Assembly: GCF_900109955.1 (NCBI RefSeq)
Contig: NZ_FOJB01000001.1
Span: 310,001-374,000 of the forward strand
From: Aliiroseovarius sediminilitoris
GTDB taxonomy: Bacteria > Pseudomonadota > Alphaproteobacteria > Rhodobacterales > Rhodobacteraceae
DNA: 64,000 bases
Direction: 5' to 3'
Under the pieces are notes generated by a model. It was not told the DNA's origin. It made no database searches and saw nothing but the letters and a program-made list of their open reading frames with translations. This document shows positions 38,826 through 47,212 of the stretch, in pieces; the stretch's first letter is position 1; every line of letters begins with the position of its first letter. Made by a program: the position numbers and the translations under genes.

Positions 38826-40079
38826 TTGGCCAAATCCCGCAAACCAGCCAAGGACACGCCAGAAATGGTCGAGGACGCCGTTGTCGTTGACGAACCCAAA
38901 ACAGATGAACCGGAAACAGTGAACAAGGTGACTGAACCCGATGCGCCGGATCAGGCACCCGACGAGCAGGAGAAATCGGAAGGTGGTGGGCGTGATGCAG
39001 ATGCAGAGGATGCAACCACGGATACAGATACGCCAGATCAGATTGCCAAGGATACGCCATCCGCTCAGGCTGCCCCCACCGCAGCCCCCGGTGGATCGAC
39101 GTTTTTACCACTTCTATTGGGCGGAGCCGTTGCGGCGGCGCTGGGCTTCGGCGCGGCGCGCTATCCCGATCAATGGCCCTTTGCCAGCCAACCCGATGTG
39201 GACCCGATAGAGATTAAACTGACCGATCTGGGTGATCGTGTGTCTGGTATCGAGGAAGTGACGGCAGCGCAATCGGCCACGCTGACGGATTTGCAGGACG
39301 CCACCGGGCTGGATCAGTTGCGCGGTGAAATGACGGGTCAACTGAACCAGCTGCGCGTTCAATACGAGTCAATGTCGGAAAAGCTGACCGAACTGGAAAA
39401 CCGGATCGTTACGGTCGAGAAACTGCCGCAGGGGTCCGGCATGGAAGCGGCCGCCGCCGCGGCTGCCGCCTATGAGCGCGAATTGCAGCAAATGCGTCAG
39501 ATGCTGGACGCGGAACTTGAGCGTATTGGAAACGCTCAGGATCAGGCGCAGACGCTTGAGGTCAGCGCCGCCGAGGCAGCCAAAGCCGCTGCGGCACGGG
39601 CTGCGATGTCTCGTGTATTGGCGGCGCTGGAAAGCGGACAGCCCTATGGTGATGCGCTGTTTGATCTGACCGAGAATGCGGGTCTTGACGCACCGGACGC
39701 GCTGTCGGCATATGCGGAAACGGGCATCGTGACGCTGGCAACACTGCAAGCGCGGTTCCCGGAGGCGGCGCGCGATGCACTGGATGCGTCTATCCGGGCG
39801 GCGGTTGCAGATGGCCAGATGGATCGTGTGACGGCATTTTTCCGCACCCAGCTTGGTGCCCGGTCGCTTGAGCCGCAAGAGGGCGATGATCCCGATGCGA
39901 TCCTGTCACGGGCCGAAGCCGCGCTGAAGGATGGCCGGATCGCGGCTGCATTAACCGAGCTTGAAGCTTTGCCCGACGCTGGCAAACCCGCGCTTGATGC
40001 TTGGATCGAACAGGCCGCCGCCCGCAAGGATGCGCTTGAGGCTGCCCAGGCCTTGGCCCAGCAAGTGAACAGTAATTAA
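38826..40079 (+). CDS. Mic60/mitofilin-like inner-membrane protein
   Basis: A 417-residue protein with an acidic, proline-rich cytoplasmic N terminus (residues 1-90), one membrane helix at about 92-112 (FLPLLLGGAVAAALGFGAA), a long periplasmic coiled coil (about 125-260) and a helical C-terminal domain (280-415). This plan and the location between hemD and hemY are those of alphaproteobacterial Mic60 (COG4223-type), which shapes inner-membrane invaginations. The start is TTG 38826 with GAGAGG upstream. Family sequence is poorly conserved, so the call rests on architecture and context. Confidence 0.78.
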   Translation: MAKSRKPAKDTPEMVEDAVVVDEPKTDEPETVNKVTEPDAPDQAPDEQEKSEGGGRDADAEDATTDTDTPDQIAKDTPSAQAAPTAAPGGSTFLPLLLGGAVAAALGFGAARYPDQWPFASQPDVDPIEIKLTDLGDRVSGIEEVTAAQSATLTDLQDATGLDQLRGEMTGQLNQLRVQYESMSEKLTELENRIVTVEKLPQGSGMEAAAAAAAAYERELQQMRQMLDAELERIGNAQDQAQTLEVSAAEAAKAAAARAAMSRVLAALESGQPYGDALFDLTENAGLDAPDALSAYAETGIVTLATLQARFPEAARDALDASIRAAVADGQMDRVTAFFRTQLGARSLEPQEGDDPDAILSRAEAALKDGRIAAALTELEALPDAGKPALDAWIEQAAARKDALEAAQALAQQVNSN

Positions 40080-40089
40080 GGACGCACCG

Positions 40090-41586
40090 ATGCTTTGGTC
40101 TCTTTTCAAGATTATCCTTTTCGTGACTGCCATCGCTCTGCTGACGCTGGGTGCCGGGTTCCTGATGGAAACCGAGGGTGGCATTCGCATTGCCATTGGG
40201 GCGACCGAGTATAATCTGGAGCCTTTACAGGCGGTTATCGCTGCTGTGGTTCTGGTGGTGGCGATCTGGCTTGCGATCATTGTGCTTGGTCTGATCGTGG
40301 CTTTCATCCGGTTCGTGAATGGTGATGAAACCGCAATTTCACGCTATTTCGACCGGTCGCGAGAGCGCAAGGGATACGAGGCGTTGGCCGAGGGCATGAT
40401 CGCGCTGGCCTCCGGTGAAGGCAGCACCGCTATGTCCAAGGCCAGTCGGGCCGAGAAATATCTGCACCGCCCCGAATTGACAAACCTTCTGACCGCGCAG
40501 GCCGCGGAAATGACCGGTGACAAGCGGAAGGCGGACGAGGTGTATCGCCGCTTGCTGAAAGATGAACGAACCCAGTTTGTCGGCGTGCGCGGCATCATGA
40601 AGCAAAAACTGGCCGAAGGGGATACCGAGACGGCGATGAAACTGGCGCAAAAGGCGTTTGCCCTAAAGCCGCGTCACACGGAAACGCAGGACGTGTTGCT
40701 GGGCCTGCAAGCCCGCCACAATGATTGGTCGGGTGCGCGCAAGACTTTAGGGGCCAAGCTGAAATATGGCGACCTGCCGCGTGATGTGCATAAGCGTCGC
40801 GATGCGGTTCTCGCGCTGTCCGAAGCCAAAGGCGTTCTGAACGAAGGCAACGACATCAAGGCGCGTGAGGCTGCAATTGAAGCCAATCGCCTGTCGCCCG
40901 ATCTGGTGCCCGCCGCCGTGATGGCCGCCCGCACCTATATCGAACAGGGCAAACCACGCTATGCCAGCCGCGTTCTGGTCAAGGCGTGGAGCGCCCAGCC
41001 GCACCCAGACATCGCCGCCGCCTTCGCCGAGATTGTGCCGGATGAGACACCCGCCGATCGGCTGGTGCGGTTTCGTGCGCTGACCAAGCATCGCGACGGC
41101 GATCCCGAAACGCGGATGCTTCTGACCGAGTTGAACATCGCCGCCGAGGATTATGCCGAAGCCCGCAAAGCGCTGGGCGATTTACCCGATGCCTTGCCCA
41201 GCCAGCGTGCCCTGACGCTGCTAGCCGCAATCGAGCGCGGCGAAGGCGCAGATGATCAAACCGTCCGCGCTTTGCTGGCGCGTGCCGTGACGGCCCCGCG
41301 CGGCCCGCAATGGGTGTGCGAGAACTGCAACCATGTCCACGCCGCCTGGACCCCGATCTGTGATGGGTGTCAGGGCTTCGACACGTTGGCATGGAAGCCT
41401 GCGCCCGAAACCGATCACGCAATGCAAGGGGGGGCTGAGATGCTGCCGATGATTGTCGGCGCAGCGGACGCGGGTGATGACACAGCCGAACTTCTCGACC
41501 CCGATGACGGGCAAGAGGACGACGTGCTGGAGGCCGAACTGCTGGATGCGGACGCCACGCCGGATGGTGACGCGTCGAAAACCTAG
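40090..41586 (+). CDS. hemY: HemY-like TPR membrane protein with zinc ribbon
   Basis: A 498-residue inner-membrane protein (the gammaproteobacterial HemY type, not protoporphyrinogen oxidase). Two N-terminal helices (about 5-27 and 48-76) precede a HemY_N motif (YEALAEGMIALASGE), a TPR array, and a C-terminal rubredoxin-like knuckle VCENCNHVHAAWTPICDGC, then an acidic tail. It lies ten bases after the Mic60-like gene. Its biochemical role in haem metabolism is not settled. Confidence 0.88.
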   Translation: MLWSLFKIILFVTAIALLTLGAGFLMETEGGIRIAIGATEYNLEPLQAVIAAVVLVVAIWLAIIVLGLIVAFIRFVNGDETAISRYFDRSRERKGYEALAEGMIALASGEGSTAMSKASRAEKYLHRPELTNLLTAQAAEMTGDKRKADEVYRRLLKDERTQFVGVRGIMKQKLAEGDTETAMKLAQKAFALKPRHTETQDVLLGLQARHNDWSGARKTLGAKLKYGDLPRDVHKRRDAVLALSEAKGVLNEGNDIKAREAAIEANRLSPDLVPAAVMAARTYIEQGKPRYASRVLVKAWSAQPHPDIAAAFAEIVPDETPADRLVRFRALTKHRDGDPETRMLLTELNIAAEDYAEARKALGDLPDALPSQRALTLLAAIERGEGADDQTVRALLARAVTAPRGPQWVCENCNHVHAAWTPICDGCQGFDTLAWKPAPETDHAMQGGAEMLPMIVGAADAGDDTAELLDPDDGQEDDVLEAELLDADATPDGDASKT

Positions 41587-41659
41587 CGACACGCGAGGAC
41601 GGACAGGCAGCCTTGGCAATTCGATCTGCGACGATCCATCACCATTGCATGAAATTCGC

Positions 41660-41688
41660 TTGCACAGCGCCCAACCCGCGTCTAAAAC
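41660..41688 (+). promoter_or_regulatory. Probable promoter of tRNA-Thr
   Basis: TTGCAC (41660-41665), 17-bp spacer, TAAAAC (41683-41688). It precedes the tRNA by 43 bases. Confidence 0.45.
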
Positions 41689-41731
41689 CCCGATCGCTGC
41701 TGTGTTGTTCCGGGCCGGCAGTCATCTGTGG

Positions 41732-41807
41732 GCCGCTGTAGCTCAGCTGGTAGAGCACGTCATTCGTAATGATGGGGTCGGGGGTTCGAGTCCCTTCAGC
41801 GGCACCA
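41732..41807 (+). tRNA. tRNA-Thr (CGT)
   Basis: A 76-nt cloverleaf: acceptor GCCGCTG/CAGCGGC, D arm GCTC...GAGC, anticodon stem CGTCA/TGATG with loop TTCGTAA (anticodon CGT), T arm GGGGG-TTCGAGT-CCCTT, discriminator A and encoded CCA. It marks the left edge of the accessory island. Confidence 0.95.
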
Positions 41808-41879
41808 TTCTTCTCTTAGAAACAAGCATTTAGTCAAAAACAAATATGACAAACTTCCGGTTACAAGGAGCTATGTCGC

Positions 41880-42518
41880 CTATCGACCAACATCGGCAGC
41901 AGCCTGACGAACCCAAGAAGAAAAATTGGTGGAGCCAAGCTGCTCCTTGTAGCAATAGCGGCCCGCGTAACGAGAAAGCCTTATTACGTTCGTGTCGTGC
42001 GGTTTGATCCAAGTTGCCGGAAGCGTGACAGGCTGGGTGTAGTCATCGTACTTGACCCATTTTCCATTCTTGAATTCGGCCAAGCGGATGCTGTCGCCAG
42101 CCTTGTAAACTGCCATGTAGTCTAATGGGTTCGGCCCTTCATTCGACACGTACCCCTGTTGATTGCCCATGCGATGTATCCCAACAGCCAAAAGACCGTT
42201 ACCTTTGACCACCGAGCGCGCAATCTCATAACGCACCCAACGACGCTCAAATGTGTTCGATCCTACGAGCACACAGGTTACAGAAGTATTCTTGATGCCT
42301 TCTCGGATAAGGTTTTTCAGAGAGTCTGGTCCGGTCCGCTTCGATCTCTCCCAAATACTACCGTCATAAAAACCCTCAGCCTCGCGTGAATATTCGTGAT
42401 TGTAGCGCCAAGATTGACGAACTTGGTTCACACGCCAAACGTCGCTTTGGTAGTGAAATGAGAAGAATACTCGCCGTTTCGTGGTCGGGATTTGCAGTGA
42501 GGTGAACAAACTATTCAT
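41880..42518 (-). CDS. Thoeris ThsB-like TIR-domain protein
   Basis: A 212-residue protein of the bacterial TIR-like family (MTH538/DUF1863 type). The opening RRVFFSFHYQSDVWRVNQVR is the hallmark of ThsB, whose TIR domain makes an NAD-derived signal on phage infection. It is followed by SVTCVLVGSNTFERRWVRYEI, with E98 at the catalytic-glutamate-type position. ATG 42518 has GGGGAG six bases before it and immediately follows the stop of the upstream membrane gene (no gap), so the two are coupled. Base composition is visibly more A+T-rich than the surroundings. Phage-defence function is inferred from the family; no ThsA with SIR2 domain is present. Confidence 0.75.
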   Translation of the reverse strand: MNSLFTSLQIPTTKRRVFFSFHYQSDVWRVNQVRQSWRYNHEYSREAEGFYDGSIWERSKRTGPDSLKNLIREGIKNTSVTCVLVGSNTFERRWVRYEIARSVVKGNGLLAVGIHRMGNQQGYVSNEGPNPLDYMAVYKAGDSIRLAEFKNGKWVKYDDYTQPVTLPATWIKPHDTNVIRLSRYAGRYCYKEQLGSTNFSSWVRQAAADVGR

Positions 42519-42991
42519 CTATACTCCCCTAAAAATGAGATATGCCACGGCGCCAAGTGAGAGCAATATCGCTAAGTAAAACCAGCTCACAGACCAAGAA
42601 ACCGCAAGGCGCAACGTTGAAGCTGTTTCACTCATGAACGGTACTGCATTGAGGCTGTAGGCTTCAATTTCTTCACCGCGACGTACATGGTCATAGAGAT
42701 TACGATAAGCGCGCTCTAGGCGGAGGTATTGTGCATCCATCAACCAGAAGATCAGCATCGGAACTATCGCAGCTACTGCATAGTAGGGGAAGGCTGTTCT
42801 ACTGTTGCCATGACTGCCACTGCGGCACTACCAAACGTTGCCGCAAGCGCCTTCAATGTGAAGGAATTCGCGCCCATGCGGGAAATGACCCCTTGCAGCA
42901 TTGTCAAATGTGCAATCCGGATGCTTTCATCTTGCGTTTGGTCTGGCGCCAATAGTCTATCCCTATCTTGTATGTCCGACTCGGTTATCAA
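42519..42991 (-). pseudogene. Multi-span membrane protein, disrupted by a frameshift; candidate effector partner of the TIR gene
   Basis: Two minus-strand frames join into one protein. The first (TTG about 42991 to about 42800) reads IRIAHLTMLQGVISRMGANS then helix LKALAATFGSAAVAVMATV; the second continues AFPYYAVAAIVPMLIFWLMD, then AQYLRLERAYRNLYDHV, and ends with LAVSWSVSWFYLAILLSLGA. Crossing needs one missing base at about 42795-42803 (near GGCTGTTCTACTGTTGC). Together they give about 157 residues with a two-helix N-terminal hairpin, a charged cytosolic loop and one or two C-terminal helices. It could be a real mutation, a sequencing error or recoding. The TTG start overlaps the preceding stop as TTGA. 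I recall similar proteins beside TIR genes, but cannot name the family. Confidence 0.6.
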
Positions 42992-43290
42992 CAATATGTA
43001 CCACACCCAAGTACAGGAACGAAAGAGGAACTCGTTGGGCTGTTTGGATTGAAGGACCACGCATCGCTCCGCCAGAAGCTAATGCCTACATCCGGTGACA
43101 TGATGATCGACAGGACATGCCCCGGCTGCATCCCGCGAAATAGCATCCAGATCACTGCGGCGTACACCAGCTCAGAACGGGAGGCATAGTTCTTTCCGGG
43201 GGATTGCTGCCCGTCATGATGGCCTCGACCCATTCCGGCTCCGGCGGCAGAACTTCATAGAGATGATCGGGCAACCCTGCGTTTGCCGAG
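42988..43290 (-). pseudogene. Remnant of a phage/plasmid-type replicative primase
   Basis: Two frames joined across a C5 run (about 43198-43202) read LPDHLYEVLPPEPEWVEAIM and TGSNPP, then GKNYASRSELVYAAVIWMLF and RGMQPGHVLSIIMSPDVGIS. The pattern Asp/Ser-Arg-Ser-x-hydrophobic helix, then a helix ending VLSIIMSPDVGIS, resembles the middle part of primase-polymerase/helicase proteins of satellites and plasmids. The rest of the gene is missing; the left part of the frame (to 42988) has no recognisable match. The call rests on motif memory only. Confidence 0.4.
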
Positions 43291-43336
43291 CAGCAAATCA
43301 TGGTTCGGCTCGGAAAGACAACTTCTAACAGAAAAG

Positions 43337-43412
43337 TGGTGCCCCATGACGGACTCGAACCGCCGACCTTGTCCTTACGAAGGACCTGCTCTACCAGCTG
43401 AGCTAATGGGGC
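43337..43412 (-). tRNA. tRNA-Thr (CGT), second gene
   Basis: A 76-nt cloverleaf on the minus strand: acceptor GCCCCAT/ATGGGGC, D arm GCTC...GAGC, anticodon loop TTCGTAA (CGT), T arm GGCGG-TTCGAGT-CCGTC, discriminator A, encoded CCA. The anticodon stem GGTCC/GGACA has a mismatch at its outer pair. It has the same anticodon as the gene at 41732 but different acceptor and T stems. Confidence 0.93.
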
Positions 43413-43460
43413 TACGCGACCGCCCGTTTAAACGCAACGGGCGGCCCCTTCAAGGCAGAT

Positions 43461-43775
43461 TCAGAACGGAATCTCGTCGTCGCCATCATGCGTAGCCAAG
43501 CTGGCAAGAATCTCATCCTCAGACGGCTCGTCACTCTCTGCGTTTGCGATGAAAAACCAGTCACCACGGTCACGGTTCATCTTCCATGGGATGGCGCGAA
43601 GATTCCAAGGCACATGCAATCCGCAGATGACCTGCTCGCCCGCCTTGTTCTTGCCCACGAGTTGAACCATGTGATCCACCTCATGCGGAATGCCTGTCGC
43701 TATGTGCAGCGCCTCTGCGGCATCGTAGATTTCAAGAATCTGCTTCTTCTGCTCAACGAAGAGTTTTTCAACGAA
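43461..43775 (-). pseudogene. HNH endonuclease, 5' truncated
   Basis: The minus frame reads VEKLFVEQKKQILEIYDAAE then ALHIATGIPHEVDHMVQLVG and later GLHVPWNLRAIPWKMNRDRG. HEVDHMVQL and GLHVPWNL are the core of the phage-type HNH (ββα-metal) nucleases. A stop lies immediately upstream (43776-43778) and no proper start codon precedes the HNH motif; GTG 43679 would cut it off at the metal site. An upstream frame (ending at 43768) may be its displaced N terminus. Either a decayed gene or one with an unusual start. Confidence 0.55.
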
Positions 43776-44005
43776 CTACGCCGATTGTGTTGAACAAACT
43801 TCCCAACTGAGTTGGATGAGCCAATTTTGCGGGAAGATATTCTGGTGAGGCGGCGAATTCCTTTGGTTTTTGGCTAATCGTAGGTCGAGTAGGAATAATG
43901 TTTTGCATTTTGTAGGACGCAGAGCGCCACAGGGAATTTTTCAACACAATCCGCCCAATTCGATAACGTAGCAAGCCAAAGAACGGATTCAGTTTGGGTC
44001 TGCTA
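43776..44005. other. Intergenic A+T-rich stretch in the island
   Basis: No recognisable gene. A 68-codon minus frame (43768-43974) has no family features. The sequence is rich in A+T, and a motif of the type GGCGGATTGTGTTGAAAAA near 43940 is loosely repeated near 43780, hinting at past duplication. Confidence 0.3.
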
Positions 44006-44034
44006 TTGACGCTCAGATTCCTATGAAATATGTC
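44006..44034 (+). promoter_or_regulatory. Probable promoter of tRNA-Gly
   Basis: TTGACG (44006-44011), 17-bp spacer, TATGTC (44029-44034), 13 bases before the tRNA. Confidence 0.45.
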
Positions 44035-44047
44035 GTCATCCTACTGG

Positions 44048-44121
44048 GCGGGCGTTGTGTAGTGGTAAGACCTTAGCCTTCCAAGCTAATGACGCGGGTT
44101 CGATTCCCGCCGCCCGCTCCA
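44048..44121 (+). tRNA. tRNA-Gly (TCC)
   Basis: A 74-nt cloverleaf: acceptor GCGGGCG/CGCCCGC, anticodon loop CTTCCAA (TCC), T arm GCGGG-TTCGATT-CCCGC, discriminator T, encoded CCA. It marks the right edge of the island. Confidence 0.95.
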
Positions 44122-44148
44122 GACCTCTTCGTTAGTTGCAAATACACG

Positions 44149-47100
44149 CTATCGCGCTGGCTGCATCGCCAGTTCCCTTTTCTCATCGCGTTTGAAAAAC
44201 ACGTAGTAAAAGACCGGCGCGGCCACCAATGTCAGGACGGATGCGAACGCCAAGCCGCCCATGATCGTCACCGACATCGACACGAAGAACGCGTCTGACA
44301 GCAGGGGTGCCATGCCAAGGATCGTGGTCACGGCGGCCAAAACAACGGGGCGCACCCGTGACGCCGACGCCTCGATAATCGCCGGTCGCAGGGGCACACC
44401 TTCAGCCCGGACAAGGTCGATTTCCTCGACCAGAACGATGCCGTTCTTGATCAACATGCCCGACAAGCTCAGAAGGCCAAGCAGGGCTGTGAAGCTGAAC
44501 GGAAGACCAGTGCCCAACAGGCCAACCACCACACCGTTCACCGACATCGGCACAAGAAGCCAGATGATGATCGGCTGTCTGATCGCGTTGAACAACAGGA
44601 TCGAGATCATCACCATGATCAGCGCACTCAGCGGCAGTTGCGCACCGAGGCTTGCCTGCGCTTTCGAGGCGTTTTCGAACTCGCCCCCCCATTCCATCGT
44701 GTATCCCGAAGGCAGCGGGATCGCCTCGACCGCAGACCGGATTTCGGTATGGGCCTGCGCGGCGGTTACGTCCGTCGCCACATCGGCCCCGACCGACATC
44801 GTCGGCACCCTGTTGCGCCGCTGGACCAATGTGTTTTCGACTCGATAATCAAAGCCCTCGATCAATTGCTCAATCGGCAGATAGGTGCCCGTGATTGGCG
44901 AGAACACAAGCTGGTCGTTCAGATTGAATTCTTCCGGTTGTGGGCGGCGCATGATGATCGGGATCTGTCTTTCCCGCTCGCGATACACCCCCGCGCGCAA
45001 ACCGTCGGTCGCATAAAGAAGTGATGCCGCCACGTCGTCACGGTTGATCCCTGCCGTCTGCGCGCGCTGGGTGGCATAAACCGGCTCGATCACCAGTTCC
45101 TGCTCGCGCCAATCGGTGCGCAGGTTCAGAAGATTGTCGGAACTGTCGGCCATGACCTGCATGGCCTGATCCGCCAGATCGCGCAACACGGACGGATCAC
45201 CCCCCGAAAAACGCACTTGGATTGGATCACCGCCGCCGGGGCCAAAGACAAGCCGCTGAACACGGAACTCAGCTTCGGGGAAGTTTTCCTTCCCGAAGGT
45301 TTCCAGCCGGGCGTGGATGTCCGGAATATCTTCCAAAGCGTTGGTGCGGATGATCAGGTGCCCATAGCTTTGATTGTCCTTGCCACCGTCATAGGTCAGC
45401 ATGAACCTTACCGCACCACGCCCGGCATAGGAAGCAACCGAGGTGACATTCTGCTCGTTCAACAACCAGTCTTCCATCACCTCAAGATCGTCCGAAACCT
45501 GCTGAATCGAACTGCCCTGCGGCAGCTTGTAATAGACGAAGAACAGCGGAGTGTTCGAGTTTGGGAAGAACTGCTGTTTCACCGATCCAAAACCGACAAA
45601 GCAGACCATCGTGATGGCAACCAGCCCTGCAATCACCGGCCAGCGGAAGGTCAGGGATTTATCCAGGATCTTCTTGTAGAGCACAAAAAACCGGCCGGAA
45701 TAGGCATCCGCCGCGTCTTGATTGCTGACCTTGAACAGGTAATGGCCCAGCAGCGGTGTCACCGTCAGCGCCAAAACCCAGGACAGCAACAGCGAGATAC
45801 CGATCACCGCGAACAGCGAGAACAGGAATTCGCCAGTGGAATCCGGCGACAAACCAATCCCGGCAAAGGCCATGATCCCGATCACTGTGGCTCCGAGAAG
45901 CGGAATCTGGGTTTTCTTGGCAGCGTCATCCGCCGCCGCAAGCGAACTGCGCCCCCTGAGCATCGAGATTTGCATCCCTTCGGCGACAACAATCGCGTTG
46001 TCCACCAGCATCCCCATCGCAATGATCAGCGCGCCCAGCGAAATCCGCTCCATCTCGATCGAGAAGATCGCCATGAACAGAAGCGTGCCAACGACGGTCA
46101 GCAAAAGCGTTGCCCCGATGACAATGGCCGCCCGCCACCCCATGAACGCGCCCAAAACGACGATCACGATGCCGACCGACATGGCGAGGTTCTTCAGAAA
46201 GTCGTTCGAACTTTGCTCGACAACCAGATGCTGCTGATAGATGGGATGCAATTCGATCCCGTACGGGATGTCGGCAGACAATTGGGCCAGACGCGCGTCA
46301 ACGCGATGTCCAACCTTCACGATGTCTTCTGTGTCCAACCCTGCAATGCCAATTGTGAACGCCTCTTCCCCATTAAACCGAATGATCTGATCGGGCGTCG
46401 CCACCCGTTCTCGGCTGACTTTTGCAACATCGGCAACGTTGAACAGCTGCCCATTCACCCCAATGCTGAGAGAGGCGATATCGGACACGGTTTCCGATCC
46501 TTCGGGTGCCTGGAACATCAATCGTGCGCCGTCCTTGTTCAGCGACCCGGCAGAGGTCACGGAATTGGCGGACGACACCGCGCCTATGATTGCAGCTGGC
46601 GGTATCCCCTGATTGACCGACAAGGTCATGTCAGGTTCGATATAAATTGCTTCTTCGGGGATGCCTGACAAATCAACATCGGCCACCCCGTCAACGACAA
46701 GAAGCTCGCGCCTCAGATAAGTGCCGAGATCATATTTTTCGGCATCCGTGAAGCCGGGGGCGGTGACGGCGTAATACAAGCCGAATACATCCCCGAAACT
46801 GTCATTCACGAAGGGCGGAAGGGCGTTGTCGGGCAGTTGTCGCGATGTGTCACGCACGCGTGCACGAAGACGGGTCCAAATGTCAGGCAATGCCTCGGCT
46901 GGATAGGTGGATTTGATCTCAACATCTATCCGGCTTTCACCGGGACGGTTGGTCGATGTGATCTTCTCGACCTCTTCCATCTTCTGAAGTGCGCTTTCCA
47001 GCGGTTCAGATACCTCGGTCGCGACCTGCGCGGCAGTGGCGCCCGGGTATTGCGTGACGACGACGGCCTGTTTGATGGTAAAGGCCGGGTCTTCCAGGCG

Positions 47101-47202
47101 GCCAAGATTCAGAAACCCCCAGATGCCGCCCAACAGCATGGTAAGGATGATCAGCCATGTATAGAGCGGCTTCTCGATCGAGGCGCGTGCGATATTCGGC
47201 AT
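44149..47202 (-). CDS. RND-family efflux permease
   Basis: A 1017-residue inner-membrane proton-driven exporter of the AcrB/HAE-RND superfamily. It opens MPNIARASIEKPLYTWLIIL, has the first periplasmic porter block (QYPGATAAQVATEVSEPLES), the helix-4 motif GMLVDNAIVVAEGM with its essential Asp pair region, and late GMLIKNGIVLVEEIDL. ATG 47202 follows AAGGGGG; the frame extension to 47271 runs into the adaptor gene. It forms an operon with the adaptor and the MarR gene. No TolC-type outer-membrane gene is adjacent. Substrate is unknown. Confidence 0.93.
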   Translation of the reverse strand: MPNIARASIEKPLYTWLIILTMLLGGIWGFLNLGRLEDPAFTIKQAVVVTQYPGATAAQVATEVSEPLESALQKMEEVEKITSTNRPGESRIDVEIKSTYPAEALPDIWTRLRARVRDTSRQLPDNALPPFVNDSFGDVFGLYYAVTAPGFTDAEKYDLGTYLRRELLVVDGVADVDLSGIPEEAIYIEPDMTLSVNQGIPPAAIIGAVSSANSVTSAGSLNKDGARLMFQAPEGSETVSDIASLSIGVNGQLFNVADVAKVSRERVATPDQIIRFNGEEAFTIGIAGLDTEDIVKVGHRVDARLAQLSADIPYGIELHPIYQQHLVVEQSSNDFLKNLAMSVGIVIVVLGAFMGWRAAIVIGATLLLTVVGTLLFMAIFSIEMERISLGALIIAMGMLVDNAIVVAEGMQISMLRGRSSLAAADDAAKKTQIPLLGATVIGIMAFAGIGLSPDSTGEFLFSLFAVIGISLLLSWVLALTVTPLLGHYLFKVSNQDAADAYSGRFFVLYKKILDKSLTFRWPVIAGLVAITMVCFVGFGSVKQQFFPNSNTPLFFVYYKLPQGSSIQQVSDDLEVMEDWLLNEQNVTSVASYAGRGAVRFMLTYDGGKDNQSYGHLIIRTNALEDIPDIHARLETFGKENFPEAEFRVQRLVFGPGGGDPIQVRFSGGDPSVLRDLADQAMQVMADSSDNLLNLRTDWREQELVIEPVYATQRAQTAGINRDDVAASLLYATDGLRAGVYRERERQIPIIMRRPQPEEFNLNDQLVFSPITGTYLPIEQLIEGFDYRVENTLVQRRNRVPTMSVGADVATDVTAAQAHTEIRSAVEAIPLPSGYTMEWGGEFENASKAQASLGAQLPLSALIMVMISILLFNAIRQPIIIWLLVPMSVNGVVVGLLGTGLPFSFTALLGLLSLSGMLIKNGIVLVEEIDLVRAEGVPLRPAIIEASASRVRPVVLAAVTTILGMAPLLSDAFFVSMSVTIMGGLAFASVLTLVAAPVFYYVFFKRDEKRELAMQPAR

Positions 47203-47212
47203 GTCAGCCCCC

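Noticed and set aside
40090-41586. HemY as protoporphyrinogen oxidase
   Set aside because: The protein has membrane helices, TPR-like repeats and a zinc knuckle, not an FAD-binding oxidase fold.
41808-44047. Integrase or attachment repeats for the tRNA island
   Set aside because: No recombinase gene and no repeat of the tRNA 3' ends found within the window.
45217-46668. 483-codon plus-strand frame
   Set aside because: Antisense to the RND permease; composition rich in His, Arg and Gln as expected of a shadow frame.
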